Source of the DNA: Nymphaea colorata
Taxonomy: Eukaryota; Streptophyta; Magnoliopsida; Nymphaeales; Nymphaeaceae
Direction: 5' to 3'
Length of the DNA stretch: 64,000 nucleotides
Assembly (NCBI RefSeq): GCF_008831285.2
Contig: NW_022204507.1
Span: forward strand, 992,001-1,056,000
Shown: positions 21,651 to 33,697 of the stretch, one piece after another
Layout: every line of letters starts with the position of its first letter
How positions within the stretch are numbered: position 1 is the stretch's first letter
Notes under the pieces: model-generated
The model's input: only the letters and a program-made list of their open reading frames with translations
What the model was told of the DNA's origin: nothing
Databases searched by the model: none
Made by a program: the position numbers and the translations under genes

Positions 21651-23728
21651 TCAAAGATACAAAAAGAAAGAAATACCTATAAGCATCTGAAGTATTTGCA
21701 GGTTGGAGTGGACATAAACTAAATCTTCTGCTCGCTTGCTAGTTAGCTTATTTCTCTTGATATTGTGAATTTGAGAATAAGTGCTCCAATTTCTTTGACA
21801 ACAAGAAGAAGTTGCAGGTTGAGATAATAACTTCAACGCAAGTTGCTGAAGATTTGGTGTTGCTGCTCCAAAACATAACCACAAATTAACAGGATCTTCT
21901 TCATCTCTTGCTATTGCAGCTTGTACTGAATCACTTCTTCCACCAGAGAAGCTCACAAACTCACTATTTATTATCTTCAACCGATGAGAATCAGAATATA
22001 GTCTTCCCAAACATATCTCCTTATTTTTTGATATTTCTGGATCTCGATTAGGAGAAACATGACCAGTGCCTCCTGCCAACCATGTTTGTCCGTAATATTT
22101 GGGATTTAAGGAGTGTGCCATACAATGCAAAGGGTTATTGCTTCTATTCCATCTTCTTACTAAAATTTTATGCATATGATCGAAAAACTCAGAATCATCA
22201 AGTGCAACATTCTTCTTCTCATGTCTAAAAATGATGTTTTGAATTTTTTCAATCATGTTATCCCACATATCATAAACTCTATGAAGGATGGGCCCTTCTT
22301 TGTCAACTTCTCTCAACATCTGCCAAATAGGCTCAGTAAACTGCAGAAAATATGAAATCTTATCCCACCATTCATCTTCTAAAATACATTTTTTAATTTG
22401 TTGAGCCTTCACAATGTCATCACTCTGATAAAACTCCCAATCATTGTCAGTGACCATAAGTGTTAATGCATGTTTCACATGTTTTATTCTTTTTATCATT
22501 ACAATAATGGATGCAAAATGAGTCTCTGCTACCTTCAACAATTTCAAATCAGAATGTCTATTAAATATAGCAAGAACATTGTTGTGGTTTACAACAAAAT
22601 TTCTGATGTTTCTGACATCATGCTCAAGCTCCTCAATCCATGAACACAATATACCAGCATTTGTATCATCTTTTGATGGGTTGCAAATACTTTTAAGAGC
22701 TAGATTTATACTGTGTACCACACAAGGAGTCCAGAATATATGACTATACTTGGGGTCACTTGCCAAATTCATCCATGCTCATTGGCAAACTGGAGCATTA
22801 TCAGTAACAATTTGCACAACATTATCTTCACCTACTTCTTTGATGACTTCTATAAATAACTCCTTTAAATATTCAACATCTTTATACTCCCCAGATGCAT
22901 CAACACATTTCAAGAAGATTGGTCCATCAAGCGAATAATCAATAAAATTTATCAGTGGCCGTCTTTGTATATCAGTCCACCCGTCAGAAACAATGGATAC
23001 TCCGTATTGTCTCCATGAAAATTTCTTCTTCTCTAATAATTTTTCGATATTTGCCTTCTCTTCTGCAAGAATTACTGTTCTCAACTTTTCTGAACTCGGG
23101 AGTACATAACCACTCAAAATGCAATTAGCCAAACCTGTAACGACATCTTTCCAATAAGGACTTCTGGCTATATTAAAAGGAAGTGAACTTGCAAAAAAAA
23201 ACCTTTCGATTCTTCTATCCATCTCTGCCCTTCCCATAGTTTGAATACTTGTTCTAATTTTTTGGTATCCCTGCTTGCCATGTTCATTTTTCTTTTCTTT
23301 GAAGCATCTTCACCTTCTTCAATAGCATAAAGAGGAACAGATAGTTCACTTGACTTGGCTGAAGATGGAACAAATAGTTCACTTGACTTGGCTGAAGATT
23401 TCTTCGTCTCAGCTGCATCGTGTTCTTTTTTGAGTTGCTTCATCGATTCTTTGCTAACTTTTTCACATGGTCGAATTCCAAAACAAGGGATATGCAATAA
23501 ATGTGTCTTGCAACGTGTATAAGAGCCAGTGAACGTCTTATTACAGAAATTGCAAGAAAATATTATATTCCCACCGCCACCTACTGCTTTTTCAAGTTTT
23601 TTCACATACCGCCAAAGAGGTTGAGATGGATTATCCAACTCTAATTTTGTGGTATTAACACTACTACTGTTGCTTGCCATATTTCCACTTCCACTTGTAG
23701 GCATCGTTTCTTTTCCTTTATCAGCCAT
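21651..23728 (-). pseudogene. hAT transposase, disrupted
   Basis: The N-terminal piece (23728-23168) has a BED-type zinc finger, CNFCNKTFTGSYTRCKTHLL. The middle piece (23237-22779) is DUF659-like: FNIARSPYWKDV, VSIVSDGWTD, and IVTDNAPVCQ. The C-terminal piece (22772-21651) continues FWTPCVVHSINLALK and ends with the hAT dimerisation region, with PATSSCCQRNWSTYSQIHN. Two lesions break the gene: a frameshift near 23200-23235 and an in-frame TGA near 22774-22778, between VCQ and AWMNL. Apart from these the ~690-residue frame is well kept, suggesting a fairly recent loss. The protein would have bound the TIRs and cut them in the nucleus. Confidence 0.93.
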
Positions 23729-24918
23729 TACAACTTATATGAAAAGCACCTAGCAAGATAACATAATGGTATGCATAAGAATCTTGATAGTGGACATAGA
23801 AGGACAAAAGCATAACTAGAAGATATATGAAAAGTGAGAAGTTAATAGACTCTCAAAATGCCAATTAAGCAACGATCGAAAGTCCTAATCAAAAGAATAT
23901 AGCGGAGATAGCAATCAAGACCCCCTATTCTGCCAATTAAAGGGACAAATCGAAAGCCCTAATCAAAAGAATAAAAGATAGACACCAAGCAAGAGGGGAT
24001 GTGCACAAACAGATATGCAAGAGGGGATGTGTGCAGTGATCGTGGGTAGATTAATAGAGATTTGTACATTCATTCATAGACTATTTACTCTGTTTAAAAT
24101 AAAAGAGGGAACAGAAAAGAAAATGTGTCGACAATAGAAGCATAAGCACAAGCACAAACAAAAGAGGGAATAGAAATGTGCTGACAACAGAAGCATAAGC
24201 ACAGATGGTGGGCAGCGATGGAGTGGGCAGAGCCACTTTTCACTGGCTGAGATTGTGAGTGGTGAGATGAGAGATCAATAAATGTGCCGACAACATAAGC
24301 ATAAGCACAAGCAAAAGAAAGACAGAGATTTCTACATTACATACAAAAGAGGGAACAGAAAAAAAACGAACAACAAAGAGGAACCGACTGCAGGCGACCA
24401 ACATAAAAGATGATTCATAAAAAAAGAGACGATAGAAGGCTCAGCCAGTGAAAAGCACCGTCTGCCAGCACTAGAGACGATGGAAGTCTCAGAAGTTTGA
24501 TAGAAAATGAGAAAAAAATGAAAAAAAGAGCAAATACTGTCGTCATTCACCTCCAGCCGTCGCCGGTCGCTGCTGCCATCGCCTGTCACTGACTTCCGCC
24601 GCCATTCGTCGCCTACAACCGCCAGTCGCCGCCCTGCCTTCGTCGGTGAGAGAAGAAAACGAAAGGGTTTCGAAAAAGGGAAAAAGGGTTTCGATAAAAT
24701 TAACGTTACAATGGTTTAAAACGTTAAAATGAAAATAACAATGACATTTAAAATGGACAATTTTAGACTCGGTCAACTTTGACCGAGTCTAACAACGGTC
24801 GAAAATAAGCATAGTACGTTGACCGTTCCACGTGCGGTCAACGCTGCACCCCTGGCGTACCCACCAGCGTACCGGAACCGGTGTCGTACCGGTACAGTGC
24901 GGGTACCGTGTGACATAG
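23729..24918 (-). other. hAT 5' region: leader, GCC-rich patch and right end
   Basis: Upstream of the transposase start on the minus strand. It contains a gene-like pyrimidine- and GCC-rich patch (24540-24660) that may be a 5' untranslated exon, then repeated GTACCGG motifs (24850-24910) leading to the TIR. No further coding sequence is recognised. Confidence 0.45.
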
Positions 24919-24926
24919 GATGCATG

Positions 24927-25852
24927 AGATCAATCATCTTCGAAATGTTTTCCAAAAAGGTTTTAAAAAAAGGAACCTCTCCAAAAAGGATTTCCCCACT
25001 CTAGTTTAATATAAAAAATTAAAGATTAAATAAATAATGTTTCATTATGATATGTTCATTATTTTTAAATTATTTCCTCAAATTGAGCAAGAAAACAATT
25101 TCTTGTCTAGGTCTAGAATTTCTCATAGTCATATGAATTGTCTTCAAAACCACTTTTCAAGAACAACTGCACTTGAATTTTTAATTCCTTGCGAGAGTAT
25201 CAATATGAAGTATAAAAGAAAAGTTAGAAAGTCATGTCAAAAAGATATACAATCTTATTGTTTGGAAAATGGTAACAAGGAATGCTACATGGCCCACGAA
25301 GATTTTTGCCTGCCCATCATACATATAGACTAGACAAATGCTCATTTGATGGGATTATAGAATTGATATGTACTTCTCCATTTGATGTACTAGAAGCAGT
25401 GGAATATGAACAATTGTTGTATAATTGAAAAAAGAAAAACATACTTTTTACTTTGCCATACTAAGACAATTTATTATATACCAACCTAAATGTAATGCAT
25501 ATAAAAAAAATGTGTCACAACCTAATTGGTACGTTGTTGAATCTAGAAAGAAAGTCAAAAGATCACTACAATTCTTATTTGTACCTACAAACAATGAATA
25601 TAACACAATTACTTCATCCACAAAACTGTAAGCAAACCAGCAAGACCTTATTGTATGTTACATGTTTTACTATGACCAAAAAAGAACATGAATTTAAAAG
25701 TTACATATGGTTATGTGTCAAATATATCAAAGTGTGTACATACAAAGAGATATATGATCTCGGGTTAAAAATTGATGATTGTCATATGTTAATTCATCAA
25801 TTCCTTCAATTAGCTTTATAAAGATCTTGACAAAAAAAATAAGTGCAGTGTT
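24927..25852. other. AT-rich spacer with no recognised content
   Basis: Between the hAT and Tekay elements. Open frames at 25037-25333 and 25495-25821 show no domain I recognise, and their base composition matches the surrounding AT-rich DNA. Confidence 0.45.
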
Positions 25853-25857
25853 GATAG

Positions 25858-28800
25858 TGTCACACCCCGCCCTTTTAACCCTAAAACTTTTTTTTTTTCT
25901 AAACATAAAGCATCAAGGTGTGACTACGCAACAATTCAAAAAGACGATGAGCCAAACAATTCAAAACAATGGGGCGAACTTTCATTTATATAATAATTTT
26001 ATTCCATACAAATTCACATCTATATGCATGACCAAAATGCCCCAAAATCATAACATTGATGCCTAACAAAAAGAAGACATCAATAAAACCAAAACATGAT
26101 GCGCCGGCACTACAAACGACAATCCCAAAACCTCCCCAGTAGGACGTGAGTGCAGCCATCTGCTCAACCTGTTGCCCCGGGTCCGCCAAAACCTGAAAAA
26201 GAAAACAACTGAAGGCTCAGCCTTTGCAGTATGGCAACAAGCCAGGAAAATGTCAAACCCTCTCAAGTAAGGCTCAAATAAAAGAACAAATATCAACCCA
26301 TCTATCGTCATGTCATGTCAGAGTACGACACATAAAAGCCACTTGATGGCCACACTAACACAACGTCAGTCACATGCGAAGCATGCTTAAACATAACACT
26401 TGCATTCATATCATTCACATATACGTCAGTCACATGCATTCTATCATACACATTACATTTTCATTAACTTTAGTGCATTAACAGTTCCTGTGGGTGCAAC
26501 ACAGGCACGTGTACACCGTGGGCGGCCTACAGCCGAGAGACAACCCCCTGTGGTGGCCCATAACAGTATGGATCCATTTTACCCGCTGCAGCGGTAGAGC
26601 ACTCATCCCTGGATGTGTGAAGTCCAATGTGAGATACTCAGCCCTCCCTAGGACACCCAGGTTGAGAAGGCGGGAGCCCAACGCTCCAAGCACAACACAC
26701 AACAGAACCCTGGGGCCTTGCACCGCCTGCGCTCTGACAGGCGAGACCAGATGCAGAAAAAAAAAGGGGACGTCACCCAAACACATAGCCACATCCCACT
26801 GGCCTCTCATCTCTTATCCTTTCGTTTTTTTTTTATCATTATCATTACTCATTCACAAAATGACTGGCTAGCACATGAGGTTAATACACCCTACGAGTGC
26901 ACTTACACCTCCCAATGCCTCCACACCAGGTCTATACATACAGTAATAGTCATTGCTAGCCGTCATACAGTACGGGTACAACTACCCTCTATTTCATCCA
27001 TTTGCATCGTTGCCCATGGCAATGCATATGCAACAACGTACACATTCATATCAATCATTACATCAATCACGTCAATCACCTCTTTGAAAAACTTAGCCAA
27101 TCTACAGAGAGTAGTCTCGATCTGCGGTTGGCTCGTAGCTGTCTTATGTAGTTATCATTCTATGATGCTTTCTAATACACAATTAGAGTCGAGGAGACAC
27201 TCGACTCGATACCCTGCCTCATCTGTCCTAAACAGATATCAATTCTAGCATGCACATGCCAATGTGTAACATTTTCAAAACAAATGACTAATAATCTTTC
27301 TAACCCATTCATATCATATAAGCAACATACATATACTCATTCACAAAGCAGTCAATCAATTAACATCACAATCCTAGGATCCCTTGATCCTAGGAGCAAA
27401 CAATCACACATTTGCCTCAGGCAGGGATTTGCCTGGAATGTCGCCATACCTGTGGCGCGCTCACCAAATTCTTCAAAATGCCTCAAGCTTCGAACTCAAG
27501 GTCGACGGGACGTGCCCGGTGCACCTGCAAACATAAACAAGAATAAGGTTTCTACTAGATACCTACACAATTCAAACAAAAACAAACAAATACAAAATAA
27601 AATCCTTGAGGCACGTGTCGTCGCCTCAAGAGGGTGTCGACAGGTAGTGTCGACCAACAAGGTCTCCAATAGGCCTCCTCCTTTATGTCTTGACGTTGCC
27701 TCAAAATATCAAAACCCTCAACCATCAATCAATCCATCACTAATTCCTTCCTCAATAGCGTTCTTTAATTAAGACATCAACCCCAAAGTCACATCCAAAT
27801 ACGTATATTTTCCCTAATTAACTTCATGATACACCCGTTCATAGAAGTATGCGCTACACTCCCTAAGACGGTTCTAAATCTTCCCCACAACCTCACAATT
27901 TCTACCATGCTTCCCTCATGCTTCGAAAATTAATCCATCATGCTTAAACGATCATTAAATACATGAATCATTACTTTCCAACTCAAATCCTAAGTGTCCC
28001 CCAAAAACAAAATCACTAACATGCGTCCCAAAATCATCAATTCTAAGCTCTAGCATGCTCGAACAATAATTATACATGCTTTAGAAGATAATATTCATTA
28101 CTTTGAGCTTGATTAGGTATCGCTCACCCCAAAACAAGCATCCAAACTGCTACAACCCTTCTAGCAACCACTTCACACGTCCGATCAAGTAACAATGCTC
28201 GAGATTGCTTGCTGCCACTGCTCACCACATGCCCTACTAGCTGGTAAGAGGGAAAAAACGTCCCTAAACTGCAATCCAACCCCAAAACGCCATAAAAAGA
28301 GTCAACACACGTCCAAATAAAGTTCAACACAAAATCTGTTGCTAGGAGAGACCCACGGTAGTAGTGGGAAAAGCTGAAATGAACAAGAGAAAAGGGATGC
28401 TGACTGAGAGGAGAGACAGAGAGAGGAGGGGTTCGGTCAAGGGGGAAAACGGCAGTGGGGGTGAGAAAAGAGAGAAAGAGCAGGTGGGGGAGTGCGGGTG
28501 AGTGAGAAGAGGGTCGAGTGGTAGAGAACCAGCGGAAAAGGGGAAAGAGAGTGGCGAGAGAGAAGAAGAGGGGACATGCGGCAGAGAAAAAAAACAAGAG
28601 GGCATGAGTGGCAGAGAAGGGAAAATCGCACGAGAGAGAGAGGGGGTTTACCAAGCCGCCGCCACCGTAGTCGCTGCTGCCACCTCCGTCGCCGTCGCCG
28701 TTCCAGCCACCACCACACCGACTGCCACTTCTTCTCCCTCTGCGCTGTCACGGGAGACCGCCAGGAGAACGACGAAGGAGGAAAATGGGAAAGGCGAGGG

Positions 28801-28896
28801 AGAAGGACCTCGCGTCGGGCTCCTTACACGAGTGGGGGTCGGGTCCGGGTCTGGACCCTAACTCGACCCGACTTGCCAAAACCAACGAGCGTTACA
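25858..28896 (-). repeat. 3' LTR of Tekay-like element (full length, 3039 bp)
   Basis: Plus-strand ends are TGTCACACCCCGCCC... and ...AACGAGCGTTACA. It includes a 54-bp and a ~526-bp segment absent from the other LTR. A purine-rich stretch (28375-28650 on the plus strand, so pyrimidine-rich in the sense of the element) sits next to a GCC-rich patch. Confidence 0.95.
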
Positions 28897-28915
28897 TCCT
28901 ACCCTCCTAAAAAAG
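28897..28915 (-). other. Polypurine tract, Tekay-like element
   Basis: Minus strand reads CTTTTTTAGGAGGGTAGGA directly before the LTR start TGTAACG. Confidence 0.8.
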
Positions 28916-28946
28916 AAAATTTTGTCCTCGAAATTTAGTTCATACC

Positions 28947-29381
28947 TCAATGCAAGAACAAGTGTGGATATTGCTTCCGCATGTCCTCCTCATGCTCCCA
29001 TGTACTCTCTTTCAACCCATGGTACTGCCATTCCACTTTCACCAAAGGAATTATTTTAGTGCGAAGCACTTGCTCTCGATGATCCACAATTCTAATGGGT
29101 TGTTCTTCCATTGTCAAATCATCTTGTACTAGAATACCTTGAAAATCAATCACATGTGTCGGATCTGGTATGTATTTTTGAAGCATGGAAACATGGAAGA
29201 CGTCATGAACGTGACTCAAATCTGGTGGTAACGCCAATCTGTATGCCACCTCTCCAATCTTCTCTAATATCTCAAAAGGTCCTATGAACCTCGAGCTCAA
29301 TTTTCCCTTCGCACCAAAGCAAAAAACACCTTTAGTATGAGAAATCTTTAAAAACACTTGATCACCCACCTCAAAAGCCAA
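28947..29381 (-). pseudogene. Integrase C-terminus plus chromodomain
   Basis: 144-residue open frame. Residues ~1-60 are the Gypsy integrase C-terminal GPY/F region: VGDQVFLKISHTKG, then FIGPFEILEKIGEVAYRLAL. Residues ~94-144 form a chromodomain: IRIVDHREQVLRTKIIPLVK then VEWQYHGLKESTWE and MRKQYPHLF. Chromodomains of this kind are thought to steer integration toward heterochromatin by binding histone marks. It is in good shape but cut off from the upstream integrase frame near 29381-29433. Confidence 0.9.
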
Positions 29382-29432
29382 TTCTCTACGACGAATGTCA
29401 GCATAACTTTTTTGTCTACTATGAGCAGTTAA

Positions 29433-29906
29433 CTACTTCTTTCTTATCAATTTCACTTGGTCGGTGTAGTGTTGAAATACCAAAGGGTTTTCGATCTTGC
29501 CATCACCTAAATCGGTCCAACAAGCTGGAGATCTGCACGGCCTTCCATACAAATCCTCAAACGGTGCCATCCCAATACTAGAGTGGTAACTGTTATTATA
29601 AGTAAATTCTGCCAGTTTCATATGTTTGTCCCATTCTCCTTTCCACTCTAAGACACATGCACGCAACATGTCTTCTAAGGTTTGAATAGTCCTCTCTGAT
29701 TGCCCATCAATGTGGGGATGGAATGCTGTGCTCATCTTAAGCTTGGTACCCAAAGCCCTCTGTAATTGCCCCCAAAACCTAGAGGTAAAACGCGGATCTC
29801 GATCCGAAATGATAGACTTTGGTACTCCATGCAATCTCACTATCTCGCCAATATACAACTCTGTGAGACTTTCCAATGATTGACTGATTCTGATTGGCAA
29901 CCACAA
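29433..29906 (-). pseudogene. Integrase core, central part
   Basis: Encodes EIVRLHGVPKSIISDRDPRF with the second catalytic Asp, and STAFHPHIDGQSERTIQTLE with the catalytic Glu, then DLYGRPCRSP. The normal segment with the first catalytic Asp (family pattern VDRLTKSAHF) is missing between PVW (ending ~29929) and LPIRISQS (~29900). A short internal deletion of roughly 75 nt therefore removes one of the DDE residues. A stop ends this frame at 29433. Confidence 0.88.
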
Positions 29907-29925
29907 AATCCATCGTAATATCTTC

Positions 29926-31809
29926 TCATTTCCACACTGGAATATCGATTCTTTGCAACAAGCCTCCTGGCCGCTGATGCTCTGCTTTTACCTGTTGGCA
30001 AACTAAGCACTTTGCCACATATTCTGCAATTTCACGCTTCATTCCAGGCCACCAAAAATTTCTTCTCATATCTTGAAACATCTTTGTACTGCTAGGGTGA
30101 ATAGAAAACTTAGATTTGTGAGCTTCATCAAGCAACAGACGCTTCACCCCTTCATCTCTAGGAACCCATAATCTCTGCCGAAACCGCAATGACCCATCTT
30201 CATCTTGATGCCAAAGAGAATCTGTCTTCTTGCTTTCTTCCATGTTCTTAGCAAACTCTGGATCTTCCTTTTGTTTCATTACAAGTTCTTCCATCAAAGG
30301 ATGCCGAATCAAGGTCGTCATCATTGCCTTGTTCTCATCACAAATGTAAGGCTGCCAAGCTATCACATCTTGCAATAATGTCCAAGAACGAGTCAACATA
30401 CTGCACATTGCCACCTTGGCATGCCTGCTTAATGCATCTGTCACCACATTCGCCTTGCCTGGATGATACGATATGGTGAAATCATAATCCTTTAAATATT
30501 TGATCCATCTTCTTTGCCTCAAGTTGAGATCCCTTTGCGATGATATATACTTCAAGGACTTGTGATCTGTAAACACCTCCAATGTTGCACCATAAAGATA
30601 GTGTCTCCACATCTTCAATGCGAACACAACTGCTCCCAACTCCAAATCATGAGTGGGATAGTGTTGCTCATGGGCCTTCAACTGCCTTGATGCATAAGCC
30701 ACTACATGGTCATGTTGCATCAACACACAACCATATCCGATCCCCGAAGCATCAGTGTACACCACAAAACCAGAATGACCTGATGGAAGCGTCAAAATAG
30801 GGGCAGTAGTAAGCTTGACCTTCAGAGTTTGAAAACTCTTCTCACACTCTTCATTCCACACAAACTTCACTCCTTTTCTCAATAGTTTAGTCATGGGCGT
30901 AGCTATTTTCGAAAAGTGTTGTATGAACCTGCGATAGTATCCTGCCAATCCCAAAAAGCTTCTAACCTCAGTTACACTGCAAGGTGTCCTCCAGTCCTGA
31001 ACAGCTGACACCTTAGCCGGATCGACGGATACTCCATCCTTCGAGATCACATGACCCAGAAAGTTTACCTTCTCTAGCCAAAATTCACATTTTGAGTATT
31101 TGGCGTAAAGCTTATGCTTGCGCAAAAGACCCAACACACTTCTCAAGTGGTCTCTGTGCTCTGCCTCACTCTCTAAGTTCACCAAAATATCATCAACAAA
31201 CACAATAACAAAACGATCTAAGAACTCTTGGAAAACCCGATTCATGAGGTCCATGAACGCTGCGAGAGCATTAGTCAACCCAAAAGGCATGACCCTGAAT
31301 TCATAATGCCCATACCTGGTTCAAAAAGCAGTCTTAGAAACATCTTCATCTCGTATCAAGAGTTGATGGTAGCCTATCCTCAGATCGATCTTAGAGAAAA
31401 CCTTTGCATTCTTAAGCTGATCAAACAAGTCTTCAATTCTTGGAAGCGGATACTTATTCTTGATGGTGACTTGATTCAACATGCGATAATGTATGCACAA
31501 GCACATAGTCCCATCTTTCTTTTTCACAAACAATACAGGTGCTCCCCAAGGTGACACACTAGGTCGGATGAAGCCCTTGTCTAAGAGCTCCTGCAGTTGC
31601 TTCTTCAACTCTTCTAACTCTGCTGGTGCCATACGGTAGGGTGCCTTAGAAATAGGAGTTGTCCCTGGTAACAACTCTATCTTGAACTCCACTTCTCGAG
31701 TTGGAGGCAAACTCGACAATTCCTCAGAAAACACATCAGGATACTCACTCACCACGGCAACATCCTGCAATTTCATCTGTTCAGCCTCATTGATCAACAC
31801 ATTGACCAA
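29926..31809 (-). pseudogene. Gypsy reverse transcriptase, RNase H and integrase zinc finger
   Basis: The RT begins with [20 protein letters not shown] and runs through [13 protein letters not shown] and the catalytic motif FVDDI (intact). RNase H shows [31 protein letters not shown] and FTDHKSLKY. The integrase HHCC finger shows [14 protein letters not shown] and [19 protein letters not shown]. One in-frame TGA at 31318-31320, after KTAF and before TRYGHYEF, splits the frame and is consistent with CGA to TGA. Otherwise RT and RNase H are nearly continuous. Confidence 0.95.
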
Positions 31810-31908
31810 GAAGGCAACGCTTCCACTTTTTATTCATCGCTTAGCCTTCAATGCAGACACCATTATCTTATCAGTTCAACTGGCCCTACGAGCATGAAAT
31901 TCCACAGG

Positions 31909-32280
31909 CTACATCTCATTAGTCAACATCTGTATCTGCTTCTTCCTGCAATCTATAATGGCATAATGCGCATACAACCAATCCATACCCAAAATCACAT
32001 CAAACTCACTGAGACCTAGGATCACCAACTGTGCGGGTAGGTGAAGTTGATGGATTTCCACGTCCACATCAGGAAGATGCTCGCGACACGACTCTTGAGC
32101 ATGCATCGGGCTAACAACTTTTAAAACATACGACATTCTTCTAGCCGACACTTCTAGTGAGGTAGCAAATCGACTAGATATAAAAGAATGCGTCGCTCCT
32201 GCATCAAATAACACTCTAGCAATATGAGAACTGACAAGTAAAGTACCTTCAACGAGGTCGTGTGCCTGGAGCTCCTCCAC
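31909..32280 (-). pseudogene. Gypsy aspartic protease
   Basis: The frame includes ARVLFDAGATHSFISSRFA, the retropepsin D(S/A)G motif with Ala in the second place, and VILGMDWLYAHYAIIDC, the usual ILGMDWL end. It is a retroviral-type protease that would cut the gag-pol polyprotein. It lies between gag and RT and is separated from both by stops (near 31906 and 32310). Confidence 0.9.
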
Positions 32281-33216
32281 AGTAGTAGCATAGACACGTC
32301 CAGACGTCTGTCATGCGCTAGAAGAACCGGTTTCAGGCTTCTTCAATTCTCTTTCTTTCTTCAACGGGCAATCCTTGATGAAGTGTCTCATACCTCTGCA
32401 GTGTAAACAAGCCCCAGTCACCCGATAGCACGGCTTCCCGGGGTGCACACGAGAACAAGTGGGGCACTTCTGAGAAGTCGGAGTGGCCACTGACCCCTGT
32501 GTGGCCTCACTACGGGTAGGCTAGTTCCGTCTGAAAGTTCGGTCATCCCACCTCTCATAAGACCTTGTCCTGCCCGCAAAGTGTTGGCGCTTTACCCGTG
32601 TCCGTCCACCTTGTGAATGCTGGCCTGCTTTCTTCTGATGATCCTTCTGTGTCCTTACCCAATCTTCTTCTATGCATCGTGCCACTGTAACCGCCTCATC
32701 CAAGTCACGAGGTCTACTTGTCAACACTTTGCTTTGTAGTCCATCTCGCAGCCCACGCACAAACTTGCCCGCTCTGGTCTCATCTGTAGTGTAAAGGTGT
32801 GGGCAATAGACCTCCAAGTGCCGATATCTCGTAATGTACTCTTCTAAGCTCGACTGATTCTGTTGCAAATCTAGAAATTCTTGCATTTTCTTGTCTCTGG
32901 CATACACTAGAAAGTATGTGCTGAAGAAGGAATCTCTAAACTGCTTCCATGAGATTGACCCTTGGCCTGCGAACCAAATCTCACTAGTTGATTGCCACCA
33001 ATTCTTGGCATCACCCTTCAACCAATAGGAGCCATAGTTCACTCTATCTTCTTCTGGCACCTTCAAAAACCCAAAAATACGTTCAACCTCTTCAATCCAG
33101 TCCTTTGCCTTGTCATGACTGCCCCCTCCTGAAAAGATAGGTGGCTGCATCGCCATAAACTGCTGATAAGACACTGTCGTTGCCTTCTCCCGAACTAGAG
33201 CACTGGTGTCCCCCAA
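32281..33216 (-). pseudogene. Gypsy gag with CCHC zinc knuckle
   Basis: The open frame from 33216 to 32521 begins MGDTSALVREKATTVSYQQF and contains the retrotransposon gag core: AKDWIEEVERIF, WLKGDAKNWWQS, WKQFRDSFFSTYF. After a stop at 32518-32520 the frame continues with CLHCRGMRHFIKDC, a C-x2-C-x4-H-x4-C zinc knuckle near 32410-32370, followed by another stop near 32310. gag packages the element RNA in particles. Confidence 0.92.
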
Positions 33217-33680
33217 AGGAGATGCATTACTCCTCTGATTACCGACTATCGACTACACTAACGTGGTCAGCAATATAGTCTGCTGATCCACTGGCGGAGT
33301 CTGTCTCGGTGGGGTTTGGGCACCCCCACCTAGCTGGGCATACTGGGCTCTGACGCACTGTCACCCCGCAGAGTATGCACATCAGAATGGGTTGGGCTGG
33401 GCTCTGTATGTGCCTCTGAAGACGGCCCAACTCGCTTCTTACCCCTACAATGATATTCCATCTGTACAAACAAGATCCTTTATTCTCAAATCACGACTAA
33501 TACCAAACTCACAAGTCAAATCACAATGTGCATTAGCATGAAGTTCAAAACATAGATCACATCACATACTTATACTTGAAAAATCAAAACTACAATAACC
33601 AACTAATCAAACAAATGCATACCTAGGCAACACGGCTTCACAGATAGGCTTTAACTCACATCCATAATGGGGTTTGCCAT
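33217..33680 (-). other. Leader of Tekay-like element
   Basis: Between PBS and gag on the minus strand. No separate coding sequence is recognised. Confidence 0.6.
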
Positions 33681-33693
33681 GGCTCTGATACCA
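33681..33693 (-). other. Primer-binding site, Tekay-like element
   Basis: Minus strand TGGTATCAGAGCC, four bases after the LTR end ...GTGTGACA, complementary to the 3' end of initiator tRNA-Met. Confidence 0.93.
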
Positions 33694-33697
33694 AAAC

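Larger units (their letters stand above)
21025..24926 (-). mobile_element. hAT DNA transposon (BED/DUF659 type), defective
   Basis: The element runs 21033-24918. Its left end CTATGTTACATAGGTACGGG and the reverse complement of its right end CTATGTCACACGGTACCCGC form imperfect terminal inverted repeats. The flanks GATCCACG (21025-21032) and GATGCATG (24919-24926) match at 6 of 8 bases, consistent with a decayed 8-bp hAT target duplication. Both ends carry repeated GGTAC/ACCGG motifs, a common subterminal arrangement. Inside is a minus-strand hAT transposase pseudogene (21651-23728). Confidence 0.85.

Noticed and set aside
25037-25821. Open frames of 98 and 108 codons between the hAT and Tekay elements
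   Set aside because: No domain, no start context or neighbours that support a gene; lengths are within chance for AT-rich DNA.
26494-27248. Open frames of 125 and 176 codons in the Tekay LTR, also present at 34276-35024
   Set aside because: Both LTR copies are nearly identical, so shared openness reflects recent common origin, not selection. No domains are seen and frames are open on both strands.
28502-28938. Arg/Glu-rich open frames overlapping the purine-rich LTR tract (also 35758-36176)
   Set aside because: Purine-rich DNA lacks T and so lacks stop codons on one strand; the openness is a composition effect.
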